DNA from: JBBSEX01 sp038239345
GTDB taxonomy: Bacteria; Acidobacteriota; Terriglobia; Bryobacterales; Bryobacteraceae
Length of the DNA stretch: 64,000 nucleotides
Direction: 5' to 3'
NCBI GenBank assembly: GCA_038239345.1
Contig: JBBSEX010000001.1
Coordinates: 1-64,000 of the forward strand
The notes under the pieces were generated by a model that ran no database searches, was not told the DNA's origin, and saw only the letters and a program-made list of their open reading frames with translations. Within the stretch, counting starts at the first letter, position 1. Every line of letters begins with the position of its first letter. Position numbers and translations under genes: made by a program. This document shows, in pieces, positions 26,464 through 36,100 of the stretch.

Positions 26464-28140
26464 ATGGGTAAAATGCGCACCGCTTTCTTATCGCTCCTCC
26501 TCTGCTCCGCTTTCGTGCAGGCCCAGACTCCAGTGATTTCTCCGGACGGGATCACCAACTCGGCCACCTATTTAGGGTCGGGCTATCCGGCCTCGGGTAT
26601 TGCTGCGGGTTCAATTTTCCTCGTCTTCGGAAGCTTTCTAGGGCCGGCGAAGTTAGCGCAGGCGGCCAGTTTCCCATTGCCGACGCAGCTTTCCGGCACG
26701 TCGATTCAGATTTCGGTAGGGTCCACTGCCGCGAAGGCGATCGTGCTTTATACCTCCGCTACGCAGGTTGCGGCGATCCTTCCCTCGACAGTCCCGCCGG
26801 GCGATGGAACCTTCACTTTGTCTTATCAAGGCGCCACCAGCGCGCCGGCTCCGATACACGTGGTGAAAAATAACTTTGGCGCATACACGCTTGGGCAAAG
26901 TGGATTCGGGCCAGGCGTGATGACGAATGCCAGCTATTCCGTTTCCACGCTTGGCACGCCGTTAAAGCCGAGCGATGCGGTAATTCTGTGGGGCACAGGC
27001 TTGGGCGCGGTGGCTGGCGACGAAGCGGGCGGACCCCTTCCGGGCGATCTTGGCGTGAATGCCCAAGTTTATGTCGGCGGACAGGTTGCGCCCGTGCTCT
27101 ACGCGGGCCGTTCGGGTTGCTGCTCAGGGCTAGATCAGATTGTGTTTACCATTCCCGCCGGCGTGCAGGGGTGCTATGTTCCGGTAGCCGTGCGAGTGGG
27201 CGGAGTAACCAGCAACTTTACGACGTTGTCCGTCGCGCCGCAAGGTGTGAATTGCCAGGATCCTTATTCGTTGCCGAGCGCCGTAATTGCCAAGGCCGCC
27301 GGCGGTAGCACGGTGAATCTGGGTGTCATTGAGTTGTTGCGGTTGGCCTTCACAATCAGCAATGGGAACGGAACAATCAACGCCAATAGCGACACCGCGG
27401 AAGCGTTTTTCGGCGCTTATAGCGGGAATGCGCTTTTTTCGAGTCTGGGCGTGCCGAATATATCTCCCTCCGGATCCTGTACCGTCATCACCTGCAAGGG
27501 TCTGATTTGCGATCCGTACGCTAAGCAATTGGGAACGGCCACCGTTCTGGACGCCGGGACGAAGCTAAACATCACCGGACCGGTTGGACCGCGCTCGATT
27601 ACAAAGCCAGCGGGCGGGATTCCAACCGAATACTACGGTGTGATTGGTGGCTATAACATTAACGATCCGAGTCTCGCTCCGCTGGCCGATTATCTGGAAA
27701 CGGGGAGTTATACGGTTACTGGCGGCGGATCGAATGTGGGCTCATTCAGCGCCGCTACGACGGCCCCGCAGACTCTCACCTGGACCAACATGTCCGACAT
27801 CGGGCGCAGCTCGCAGCGAGGGGTGGGCATTACTGTAACTTGGGCCAACGCGAAAACCGAGTATGTTGTCATTCTAGGTACATCGGCGACGGCTGACGGG
27901 AAGTCGGCGGCGATCTTTTCCTGTCTGGAAAAGGCCAGCGCCGGTAAGTTTACCGTTCCTGGTTGGGTTACGTCGGTGCTTCCTCAAAGCGGACCCATCT
28001 CTTATAGCGGCCAGTTCATTCAGGCGGGGTTTTTGCTATTGGGCAACTATAATCCACCAGCGCAATTTGCGGCTCCGGGACTGGATCTCGGCTATCTCCA
28101 GGAATTGACGCTGAGCGGCAAGAATGTGGCTTGGCAATAA
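26464..28140 (+). CDS. secreted protein with TIGR03437-type beta-sandwich repeats
   Basis: The protein has about 558 residues from the ATG at 26464. A second ATG three codons later starts the signal peptide proper (MRTAFLSLLLCSAFVQAQTP). The N-terminal 250 residues are two tandem TIGR03437-like modules, marked by GITNSATYLGSGYPASGIAA and VILWGTGLGAVAGDEAGGPL, plus VNAQVYVGGQVAPVLYAG. The C-terminal 300 residues are Gly/Thr/Ser-rich, beta-predicted and contain several Cys pairs (SGSCTVITCKGLICD). It is likely an extracellular or surface protein of unknown binding target. It converges on glcF, with the two stop codons separated by one base. Confidence 0.7.
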   Translation: MGKMRTAFLSLLLCSAFVQAQTPVISPDGITNSATYLGSGYPASGIAAGSIFLVFGSFLGPAKLAQAASFPLPTQLSGTSIQISVGSTAAKAIVLYTSATQVAAILPSTVPPGDGTFTLSYQGATSAPAPIHVVKNNFGAYTLGQSGFGPGVMTNASYSVSTLGTPLKPSDAVILWGTGLGAVAGDEAGGPLPGDLGVNAQVYVGGQVAPVLYAGRSGCCSGLDQIVFTIPAGVQGCYVPVAVRVGGVTSNFTTLSVAPQGVNCQDPYSLPSAVIAKAAGGSTVNLGVIELLRLAFTISNGNGTINANSDTAEAFFGAYSGNALFSSLGVPNISPSGSCTVITCKGLICDPYAKQLGTATVLDAGTKLNITGPVGPRSITKPAGGIPTEYYGVIGGYNINDPSLAPLADYLETGSYTVTGGGSNVGSFSAATTAPQTLTWTNMSDIGRSSQRGVGITVTWANAKTEYVVILGTSATADGKSAAIFSCLEKASAGKFTVPGWVTSVLPQSGPISYSGQFIQAGFLLLGNYNPPAQFAAPGLDLGYLQELTLSGKNVAWQ

Positions 28141-28141
28141 G

Positions 28142-29443
28142 CTACTCAGGGGCCTCGGCCCGGCGGTAGGCTTCATCCAGAATCTCAATGACATGGGCCA
28201 CCTGTTGCCCGTTGCCATGCAGAGCGCAACCGGCGCGCAGTTGCAGCAAGCAACCGGGATTGGCGCTGGCGACGATCTCCGCCCCGGTCGCGTTCACGGC
28301 ACGCATTTTCTTTTCGAGCAGCGACATCGACAGATCGGTGTGGAGCACGTTGTAAATGCCGGCGCTTCCACAGCAGATGTCGGAGAGGGCCATCTCGGTC
28401 AGAACTAGACCGGGAACCCTCTGCAGCAACTGGCGCGGTGCATGGCGAATTTTCTGGCCGTGCACCAGGTGACAGGAATCCTGATATGTAACCGTGGCGG
28501 GCATCTGGGCCATGTTTGGATTCAAATCATGAGCGGCCAGGAACTCGATCGCGTCTCGCATTAGGGCTGAGAATTGTCCGGCCCGCGCGGCATAAGCCGG
28601 GTCGTCATCCAGCAGTTCGCGATATTCCTTGAGTGTCGAACCGCAGCCGGCCGCGTTAGTAAGAATGGCGTCGAAGTTGCCGTCCAGTAGGGCGTCTATG
28701 TTCTGGCGCGCCAGTTTCCGGGCGCTCTTTTTCAGGCCGGCATGCACGTGCAGCGCTCCGCAACATGTTTGACCGGCGGGAACGTGTACTTCGCAGCCGT
28801 TCTTTTGCAGCACCCGCACGGTGGCTTCGTTCAAGCGGGCGAAACATACGTTGGCGATGCAGCCCGCCAGAAAGGCCACGCGGAATTTCGTCTCGCCTTC
28901 GGCTGGGAAGACCTTGCCGATATTGGCGAAATAAAAGGGCGTCTCGACAGCTGGCGCCAGGGCTTCGGCTTGGCCTAGGCTACCCATCAACTTTAAGAGC
29001 CCCGAGGCGCGGAGCAGGCGTTGCAATCCCGATTCCTGATACAGAAATAAAAGGCTGGCCGCCAATCGAATATTGAACCGGCTGGGAAGCAGACGATGAA
29101 AGACGATGTCGCGCAGCAGCCGTGTAGGCCAGGGCCTGATTGTTCGATTCTCAATGTCGGCGCGCGCGGCTTCCACCAGACGGCCATAGGGAACTCCCGA
29201 TGGGCAGGCCGTTTCACAGCCCCGGCAGGCAAGGCAAAGATCGATGTGCTCGCGATACGAATCGGTGATGGGCGTGCCGTTGGCTACTTGCACCATCTGG
29301 TAAATGCGGCCGCGCGGGGAATCCATTTCGACGCCCAATTCGCGATAGGTGGGGCAGGCATTCAGGCACAGTCCGCAGTGAACACACTTGTCCAAATCCA
29401 CCTGACGCGGTGCGTCGGCGCTGGGCGCTTCAAATGCGGCCAT
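28142..29443 (-). CDS. glcF: glycolate oxidase iron-sulfur subunit
   Basis: The 433-residue protein carries two 4Fe-4S ferredoxin motifs at the N-terminus (Cys20/23/26/30 in CVHCGLCLNACP and Cys70/73/76/80 in CLACRGCETACP), then two CCG-type cysteine-rich domains (CCGALHVHAG and CCGSAGIYN, with QDSCHLVHGQ between them). This is the architecture of GlcF, which passes electrons from the flavin subunits to the quinone pool. It overlaps glcE by 14 bases. The FAD catalytic subunit glcD is not in the window, so it may lie elsewhere, or these subunits may serve another 2-hydroxyacid such as D-lactate. Confidence 0.88.
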   Translation of the reverse strand: MAAFEAPSADAPRQVDLDKCVHCGLCLNACPTYRELGVEMDSPRGRIYQMVQVANGTPITDSYREHIDLCLACRGCETACPSGVPYGRLVEAARADIENRTIRPWPTRLLRDIVFHRLLPSRFNIRLAASLLFLYQESGLQRLLRASGLLKLMGSLGQAEALAPAVETPFYFANIGKVFPAEGETKFRVAFLAGCIANVCFARLNEATVRVLQKNGCEVHVPAGQTCCGALHVHAGLKKSARKLARQNIDALLDGNFDAILTNAAGCGSTLKEYRELLDDDPAYAARAGQFSALMRDAIEFLAAHDLNPNMAQMPATVTYQDSCHLVHGQKIRHAPRQLLQRVPGLVLTEMALSDICCGSAGIYNVLHTDLSMSLLEKKMRAVNATGAEIVASANPGCLLQLRAGCALHGNGQQVAHVIEILDEAYRRAEAPE

Positions 29444-30575
29444 AGAGCCGTCCTTTATTTAGCAGGCCGTGAGGATCGAACATCTCTTTGATTTTTACCA
29501 TCATGGCGAAGTCGCTGGAGGGTTTGGGCCAGCGCAGCGCGGGGTCGGGAATCGAATCCGCTGCCGCTTCCACTACCACTCGCCAGTTGCGGGAAGCAGT
29601 GGAAGTTATCCAAGCCGCCGCCGTTTCCCAATCGGAAAAATAGGCGTAACAGACTCCGTTGGCGGCGCGCGCCAGCGCCGGGACGTTCAGCGATTGGAGG
29701 ACAGTGCCGAGTTCCGCCATGGGCAGAGAGATGCGAATTACAATGGCTTTCCGATTGGCTGAGAGAAAACCTGGCGTAAATTCGCGGATGCTCCGCCACA
29801 TCGTGTCGGCGTGCGCGGAGTCCAGAGAGGAGGCGTGGGCAAACTCCCGGGAATATCGCTCCAGCAGCGCTTCACTACCGCCCACTTGCGCCAGCAGCGT
29901 GTATCCTTCCTGTCCCGCAAGCGCCGCCGCCCGGGGATTCAGCAGATCCAGCGCCGCCGGATGCAACAGGCCTTTCAGAATACGATCGCGTTCGGCAATC
30001 GCTTCTTCCAGGGAAGGGAAGTGCATCACGAAGGTACGCTCCGCTTTGGGCATCGGCGCAACTTTGAAATTGATGATCGCCAGCGCCGCCAATGTCCCGA
30101 AAGAGCCGATCAGGAGCTTGCCCATATCCAGGCCGGCGACGTTCTTCACCACCATGCCGCCGCTCTGCACCAGCTTGCCTTCGAGAGTAGCGAACTGCAT
30201 CCCGATCACGACGTCGCGCGCGGTTCCATAGAGCCTGCGCCGAGGACCGCTGCTGTTAGCGGCGACGACACCACCGACGGTAGAGCGGTCGGCAAACGGC
30301 GGATCAAGGGGGATCATCTGGGACTGCGCGGCCAGCGTGCGCTGCAAGTCGGCGTAAGGCAATCCGGCTTCGACGCTGATGGTCAAATCATTCGGTTCAT
30401 ACTGCAGAATGCGATTTAGATTAGCGGTTGAGATAATAACATCCGCCGCTCTGATGGGGCCGCCGAATCGGTCCTTCGTGAAAGCTCCACCAAGTTGAAT
30501 GGATTTGCGTTCCGCCGAAGCTTTGGCGAGAGCGTTAGCCAGTTCAGCGGGTGTCCGCGGACTGAGCGGGGGCAT
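29430..30575 (-). CDS. glcE: glycolate oxidase FAD-binding subunit
   Basis: The protein has 381 residues from the ATG at 30575, which has GAGGT seven bases upstream; an in-frame ATG nine codons earlier lacks a site. It has the FAD_binding_4 fold: TISVEAGLPYADLQRTLAAQ, the flavin-contacting FADRSTVGGVVAANSSGPRR, GGMVVKNVAGLDMGKLLIGS and GTLAALAIINFKV. It is shorter than GlcD and lacks the C-terminal FAD-oxidase domain of that protein, as expected for GlcE. It is upstream of and overlaps glcF. It is divergent from a thiolase gene. Confidence 0.87.
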   Translation of the reverse strand: MPPLSPRTPAELANALAKASAERKSIQLGGAFTKDRFGGPIRAADVIISTANLNRILQYEPNDLTISVEAGLPYADLQRTLAAQSQMIPLDPPFADRSTVGGVVAANSSGPRRRLYGTARDVVIGMQFATLEGKLVQSGGMVVKNVAGLDMGKLLIGSFGTLAALAIINFKVAPMPKAERTFVMHFPSLEEAIAERDRILKGLLHPAALDLLNPRAAALAGQEGYTLLAQVGGSEALLERYSREFAHASSLDSAHADTMWRSIREFTPGFLSANRKAIVIRISLPMAELGTVLQSLNVPALARAANGVCYAYFSDWETAAAWITSTASRNWRVVVEAAADSIPDPALRWPKPSSDFAMMVKIKEMFDPHGLLNKGRLYGRI

Positions 30576-30692
30576 TAGGTACCTCAGCATATCAGCAGGC
30601 AATCAGCACCGGACGCGGCGTGGGCTGCCTGCCGCTGTACAATTTGATAGAAGATAGCGCATCGCGCTGGCCGGCGTGAAAGGGACAGACTA

Positions 30693-31856
30693 ATGAACAG
30701 TGGTGGACGCGACGTATACATTGTGGAAGCCGTGCGCACCCCGATTGGCCGGGGTAAGGACGATGGCGCTTTACACGGCATCCATCCGGTGGACCTGCTG
30801 GCGACGGCTCTCAGCGCGGTTGTGGATCGCATCGGCGTGGACAGAAAGCATGTGGAAGATATCGTAGCCGGCTGCGTAACGGCCACCGGCGAGCAAGGAA
30901 CCAACATTGGGCGTCTGGCTGGGCTGAAGGCCGGCTTTCCGATTGAGGTCCCCGGATTGCAGTTGAATCGATTCTGCGGGTCGGGCCAACAGGCGATCCA
31001 TTTTGCGGCGCAGGCGATTGCGGCGGGCGATATGGAAATGGCCATCGGGTGTGGCGTCGAATCGATGAGCCGGGTGAAGATGGGCGCCGACGCCGCTCTG
31101 ACGCCGGAGTTCCGCGACGACTTTCCTTATCCTCTATTGCACCAAGGCGTGTCGGCTGAGATGATCGCCGAAAAATGGGGAATTGATCGCGCATCGGTGG
31201 ATGAGTTTTCCGCGCGGAGCCATTGCCTGGCGGCGGCTGCGGCGCGCAATGGCTGGACGCAGCGGGAAATCGTTTCCATGGCGCTGGGTGCAAATGGCGA
31301 CTCGCGGCGAATGGACTTCGACGAGGGCGTGCGTCCGAATATCGATTTGGCAAAGATGGGTTCGCTGAAAACGGTGTTCAAGGAAAACGGTGTCGTGACG
31401 GCGGGCAATTCCAGCCAGATCTCCGATGGCGCGGCGGCCGTTCTGCTGGCCAGTGGCGAAAAGGCCGAGGAACTCGGTTTGCGAAAGCGCGCTCGAATTG
31501 TATCCAGGGTGGCTGTGGGAAGCGATCCGGAGTTGATGCTCACCGGTCCTATTCCCGCCACGCAACTGGCATTGAAGAAGGCTGGACTCGCAATCGGCGA
31601 TATCGATATCTTTGAGATCAACGAAGCATTCGCTACAGTGGTTCTAACCTGGGGGCGCGAACTGCGGGCTTCCATGGACCGCGTGAATACGCAAGGCGGG
31701 GCCATCGCCCACGGCCATCCGCTAGGAGCTACCGGCGCGGTTCTGATGACAAAGATGCTGCACATTCTGGAACGCACGGGTGGACGTTACGGCTTGCAGG
31801 CGATGTGTATCGGCTTCGGGATGGGGACGGGGACCATCATCGAACGATTGGATTAA
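30693..31856 (+). CDS. acetyl-CoA acetyltransferase (thiolase)
   Basis: This 387-residue thiolase has the nucleophile Cys95 in LNRFCGSGQQA, the catalytic His342 in GAIAHGHPLGATGA and the second Cys372 in MCIGFGMGTGT, with NEAFA before them. It either condenses two acetyl-CoA (biosynthetic, for instance polyhydroxyalkanoate or mevalonate precursors) or cleaves 3-ketoacyl-CoA in beta-oxidation; sequence alone does not separate these. A purine-rich AAAGGGA precedes the ATG. The next gene begins three bases after its stop. Confidence 0.92.
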   Translation: MNSGGRDVYIVEAVRTPIGRGKDDGALHGIHPVDLLATALSAVVDRIGVDRKHVEDIVAGCVTATGEQGTNIGRLAGLKAGFPIEVPGLQLNRFCGSGQQAIHFAAQAIAAGDMEMAIGCGVESMSRVKMGADAALTPEFRDDFPYPLLHQGVSAEMIAEKWGIDRASVDEFSARSHCLAAAAARNGWTQREIVSMALGANGDSRRMDFDEGVRPNIDLAKMGSLKTVFKENGVVTAGNSSQISDGAAAVLLASGEKAEELGLRKRARIVSRVAVGSDPELMLTGPIPATQLALKKAGLAIGDIDIFEINEAFATVVLTWGRELRASMDRVNTQGGAIAHGHPLGATGAVLMTKMLHILERTGGRYGLQAMCIGFGMGTGTIIERLD

Positions 31857-31859
31857 ATT

Positions 31860-32408
31860 ATGTTTGTTGACGCTTATAGAACAGAGTTACAGAAGACAAT
31901 TGAACTGATCGACTCGGCGAAGGTGGAAACCGCGATCGAGTGGTTCCGTGAGGCGCGGGAGAAGAACAACACCATCTTCACGGCAGGCAATGGAGGAAGC
32001 GCGTCGACGGCTTCACACTTCGCATGCGACATCGTGAAGGGCGCCAGTTATCAGCGCGATTCCCGATTCCGCATCATGGCCTTGACGGATTCGCTGGCGA
32101 CGCTAACCGCGTATTCCAACGACGTCTCCTACGACGCGGTGTTCGAACAGCAGCTTCGCAATTTTGCCCGCCCGGGCGATATTTTCATGGCGATCAGTGG
32201 ATCGGGTAACTCCCCCAACGTGCTTCGCGCAATGGAATATGCAAACGAAGCCGGATGTAAGACGTTGGCTCTTACGGGCCGCGACGGTGGCAAATTGGGA
32301 AAACTGGCGCAGTTAAATATCCAGGTCCCGGTGCAGCATATGGGACGGATTGAAGATGCGCACCTGATCATCTGCCACATGATCGGCTATTCCTTGATGG
32401 AAGCGTAA
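31860..32408 (+). CDS. SIS-domain phosphoheptose isomerase-like protein
   Basis: The 182-residue protein is a single SIS domain of the GmhA/DiaA type. It has TAGNGGSASTASHFACDIVK near residue 40, the phosphosugar-binding ISGSGNSPNVLRAM, TGRDGGKLGKLA and a C-terminal EDAHLIICHMIGY, whose Glu and His match catalytic positions of sedoheptulose-7-phosphate isomerase. It could start heptose synthesis for surface polysaccharides. Some SIS proteins of this size act as DnaA partners instead, so I leave the symbol blank. It is tightly linked behind the thiolase gene, although the two functions are not obviously related. Confidence 0.8.
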   Translation: MFVDAYRTELQKTIELIDSAKVETAIEWFREAREKNNTIFTAGNGGSASTASHFACDIVKGASYQRDSRFRIMALTDSLATLTAYSNDVSYDAVFEQQLRNFARPGDIFMAISGSGNSPNVLRAMEYANEAGCKTLALTGRDGGKLGKLAQLNIQVPVQHMGRIEDAHLIICHMIGYSLMEA

Positions 32409-32503
32409 TTGAAACGCCGCGTAATGTTTCGACAGTAGACAGGGCGGGGCCGATTGGGGATCGATGACCTGATTCGCCCGCCGATTGCGCTAGAACATTC
32501 AGG

Positions 32504-33118
32504 ATGGCAAGTGGGGACGAGACAAATCGTAAAAGCTGGCGGCTAGGTGAATACCTGATTGTCCGCAAGGCCGATCTACGCCCCAGCGATCAACAACTGG
32601 ATCGTCTGCCTAATACCCAAGGCACCATCGCCCAGTGGATGAAGAGCCAGGTGCAGCGTCCCATTGCCACGGAGATGTTGGAAGCCGTGGTGGGGCGGGT
32701 GAGTGTTACTTCCTTCGGGGCGAATCCGGCGAACATTACGAGCTATGTCGAATCGAAACTGCTGTGGTGTTTCGATCGCAAAATCCTGGTTGCCTTGCGG
32801 CGTGCTCCAGGAGGATCCGGTGCCGATGCCGCCGACGGAACTTCAGCCGCGCCACCACCCCCGCCGCCCAAAAAAAACGCGCCACCCCCGCCTCCGCCTG
32901 CCCCGGCGCAGGAAAAGACATGGTTTCGCTGCCAATTGCTGGACGAGGACGGCGAAGTGATGGCGAACGAGCCTTTCATTCTCGACGACAGCAATGGCGT
33001 TCATCGCGAAGGCAAGCTGGACGCCCAGGGGATGATTTACATACCGCCCTCGCTGGTTCCCGGCAATTGCAAAATCAGCTTCCCGAAGATCAACCTGAAT
33101 CCTTTAAAGAAGAAATAG
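32504..33118 (+). CDS. proline-rich adaptor-like protein of OmpA/metallopeptidase unit
   Basis: The 204-residue protein has an N-terminal alpha-rich part (about 1-100), a double polyproline linker (about 118-137, runs of six to seven Pro separated by KKNA), and a C-terminal beta-domain. The last domain (WFRCQLLDEDGEVMANEPFI, REGKLDAQGMIYIPPSLVPG, NCKISFP) resembles the small carrier domains seen at the ends of VgrG-linked and OmpA-linked proteins in contractile secretion loci. That is a resemblance from memory and not a search result. There is no signal peptide. The next gene begins three bases after its stop, so they form one unit. Confidence 0.6.
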   Translation: MASGDETNRKSWRLGEYLIVRKADLRPSDQQLDRLPNTQGTIAQWMKSQVQRPIATEMLEAVVGRVSVTSFGANPANITSYVESKLLWCFDRKILVALRRAPGGSGADAADGTSAAPPPPPPKKNAPPPPPPAPAQEKTWFRCQLLDEDGEVMANEPFILDDSNGVHREGKLDAQGMIYIPPSLVPGNCKISFPKINLNPLKKK

Positions 33119-33121
33119 CCG

Positions 33122-36100
33122 ATGGCCGACGATTCGATCACACGGCGGGACAAAAATAAAACCCTTCTACGCCTCACCACGGTTAGCCACGTTGTTCATC
33201 TGAAGCCGTTTCAAGGCTTCGTGCTAGAGGTGGACGACGAGCATTTCCATCTGGACAGCGCGGTGATGCTGCCCAATTACAGTGCCACGGCGGCCGAAGA
33301 CCAAGCTTCCGGTCCGAGTCTGGGTCTGGCGGTGCTGTCGGCATGTTTGCTGCACGCCCGCGATAACCCCAGCCAAGCTGTTTTGCTTGCCGGACACGCC
33401 GATACCAGCGGGCAGGACGCTTATAATCTGACGCTATCGAAAAAGCGGGCGAATTCGGTATTTCACGCACTGATGGGCAATCGGGCGGAGTGGGTAGCCA
33501 TCGCTAAAGACAAGCACAAGACGGAAGACTATCAGCTGATTTTCAAATGGGTGGCGTCGGTCTACGGCTGGGATTGCGATCCTGGCGCGGTTACTAATGT
33601 TCAGAACTCCGCCACCACGACGGCTACCCGCAATTTTCAGGATCGGTATAACACGGAGTTCGAGGCCAGCATCGGCGTGGACGGATCGGTTGGCGACCAA
33701 ACCTGGGGCGCGATTTTCGACGTCTACATGGACATGGTGACGAACCTCTGCGAGACCGACGACGGCGGTCTGGCGACTCTGCGTTCCGGTATCTCTGCGA
33801 AGTTTCTAGGTCCGAAGGTGGTCGGGTGCGGTGAAAATTTCCCGATTGAGGAGCCGCGGAAGAACAACTATCGAAGCCGGGTGAATCGCCGCGTGGAGAT
33901 TCTGTTCTTCGATCCCGGCCAGGAGCCGCTGCTCGATTGCCACCCCGGCGGCGAAGCCTGCAACGCGCTGATCTGCGAAACGTACAACCCGAAGATGTAC
34001 AAGTTCACGCATCTTCCGGTGACGCCATCCACGCCGAAGCCGAACCGTGTATTTCTGAAATTGATTTATCTCGATCCGGAAAAGAATGAGAAGGTTTTTC
34101 CGCCAGATTTTCCGGTGACGATCGAGTATCCCGACGGAACCACGCAAGTAGAGAAAGTAATCGCCGACGGAAAGTTATTTTTCGGAGCGCAGCGTAAGGA
34201 TACATTTTTGATTCGGTTTGAAGCCGCGGCCGCGGAGTACATCGCTACGGCGCCTGCCGGATCAGCCGATCCGAAGCCCGACCGCTTGGCCGCCGATGCG
34301 GATTTGAAAGCACTGCATACGGCGAACTTCCGCTTCTTTAGCGTGCCGCTGCGCTGGACGATGAAAGAATCGGATTGGGCGGTTGCCGACGCCCCGCAAT
34401 ACGACACGGCGAACTTCAACTTTCGGATTCCCGGGCGGTTTGGGCGAACCATCGCCAATTCAGTGATACCTGGAAAGATGACGCTCGATCCGCACTGGCA
34501 CTTCCTGCGCTTCGAATTTTTTGATCGATTTTTCGGGCATAGCGATCACAGCCACAAGCGGATCAATATACCGGCGACCCTCATCGACGGCTTCCGAACG
34601 GCTCCGCCAGCCGCGACGCCAGACATTCGCAGTCATTGGACTATTCAGGATGACGACGTCACGAAATCCGTTCATGCCGTGCCGTGGATCGTGCAGTTCA
34701 AACCGGACCGCACGGCGGAGGAGAAGCCCGACAAAGACATCAGTCTGGGGATGCAGACCGATGCCGGAACATTCGTGATTTCGGACACGGCGGCGGCTCG
34801 CAAAATCGATGTGGTGACCGATGCCGCGAAGTTGGCCCCAAGTGCCGACCGGTTGAAGCTCTACGACCTGCCGTTACATTGGAGTTCGGCAAATTATTTC
34901 ACTCGATTCCCCGATGGCACGGGCGAGTTCTTCGACAAGGCAAGCACGTTTGAAGACAAGATCAAGGCCAGCAAGGATGCCGCCGCGCCGCTTGCTTTCT
35001 CACTCGACGATATCGTTCTGACCGATGCAAGCGATGCGCCGATCGCGATAGCCGCTACAGATCGCGTGGCGGTGTTCTTCCACAAATTCATTCAAGACGC
35101 CAGCGCCGGCAAGACATCCGCGTCGGGGCTCTACAAATTCGACGATGGCAACAAGATGTCGTATTACAGCGAGATGGATTTGAAGGCGAAGAACTACATC
35201 AACGACTATCCGAACTGGACGCGCCTGGTGGTGGCACAGGAAAACATGTTCGACGCATTCGACCATCGGACGCCCGCCGGGACACCAGTTATTGGGGCGA
35301 GGGCGGCCGTGCGCTGGGTGGATTCTCCGGCAAGCGGTCCACCGGCGGCGGTGCCGGGGGCGGCCAACCCTCCGCAAAACATGGCCTTGGGCGCGCGTAC
35401 CGACAAACCATTTTTCTCGATCCAGCCATTCTTCGAAGAACGTTGGAATCAAACCAACCAGAAGTTCACGGGTCCGGGGAGTTTCCTGCAGGGTTTTGGG
35501 CGCTACGACATGGTCTTATTGCGCTGCTGCGATCATCTGGCCGATGTGGAGCAGTTCACAAACCTGCATTATTTCCGCTTCGTGTTCAGATTCAATCCGG
35601 CGTTGCCGCCCCCACCTCCGCCGCCGCCCCCACCTCCGCCGCCGGCCCCTCCTGTTGTAATCGTCAATTCGATTTACCATCCGCCCACCGCCGCGCCCGC
35701 GATCGCTACAAATCGAGCGGCCTATAGCGAGGGAATGACGATCAACGTCGCCAATCGCTGGAATGGGAACGACGTGCAGAATTCCACGCGGGTGGAGATA
35801 GTTCCGAAGAATGCCGTCGACAAATTGACGGGCCAGGTTTTATATTTCCTGCAGCCAACGTCCATCAACACCAGGGCGCATTACACGCTGGATATTGTCA
35901 GGCCCGGAGCGGGCAAACTCGGCGGCCGGGACTGGATGTTTGCCAACGATGGTAGCGGCGAGTTGGGCGAAACCAGTTTGCAGATGGAGCAAGAGCATTC
36001 CATCAATTCCTACACCGCCGCCCACGAGACCGGCCATGGCGATTCCTACCCCGACGAATATAATGAGCGCTGGAACGCATTCTCAAATACCGAGTTGAGC

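Noticed and set aside
32850..32920. C-rich repetitive stretch considered as a tandem repeat or CRISPR-like array
   Set aside because: It is simply proline codons within a coding sequence; no spaced direct repeats occur anywhere in the window.
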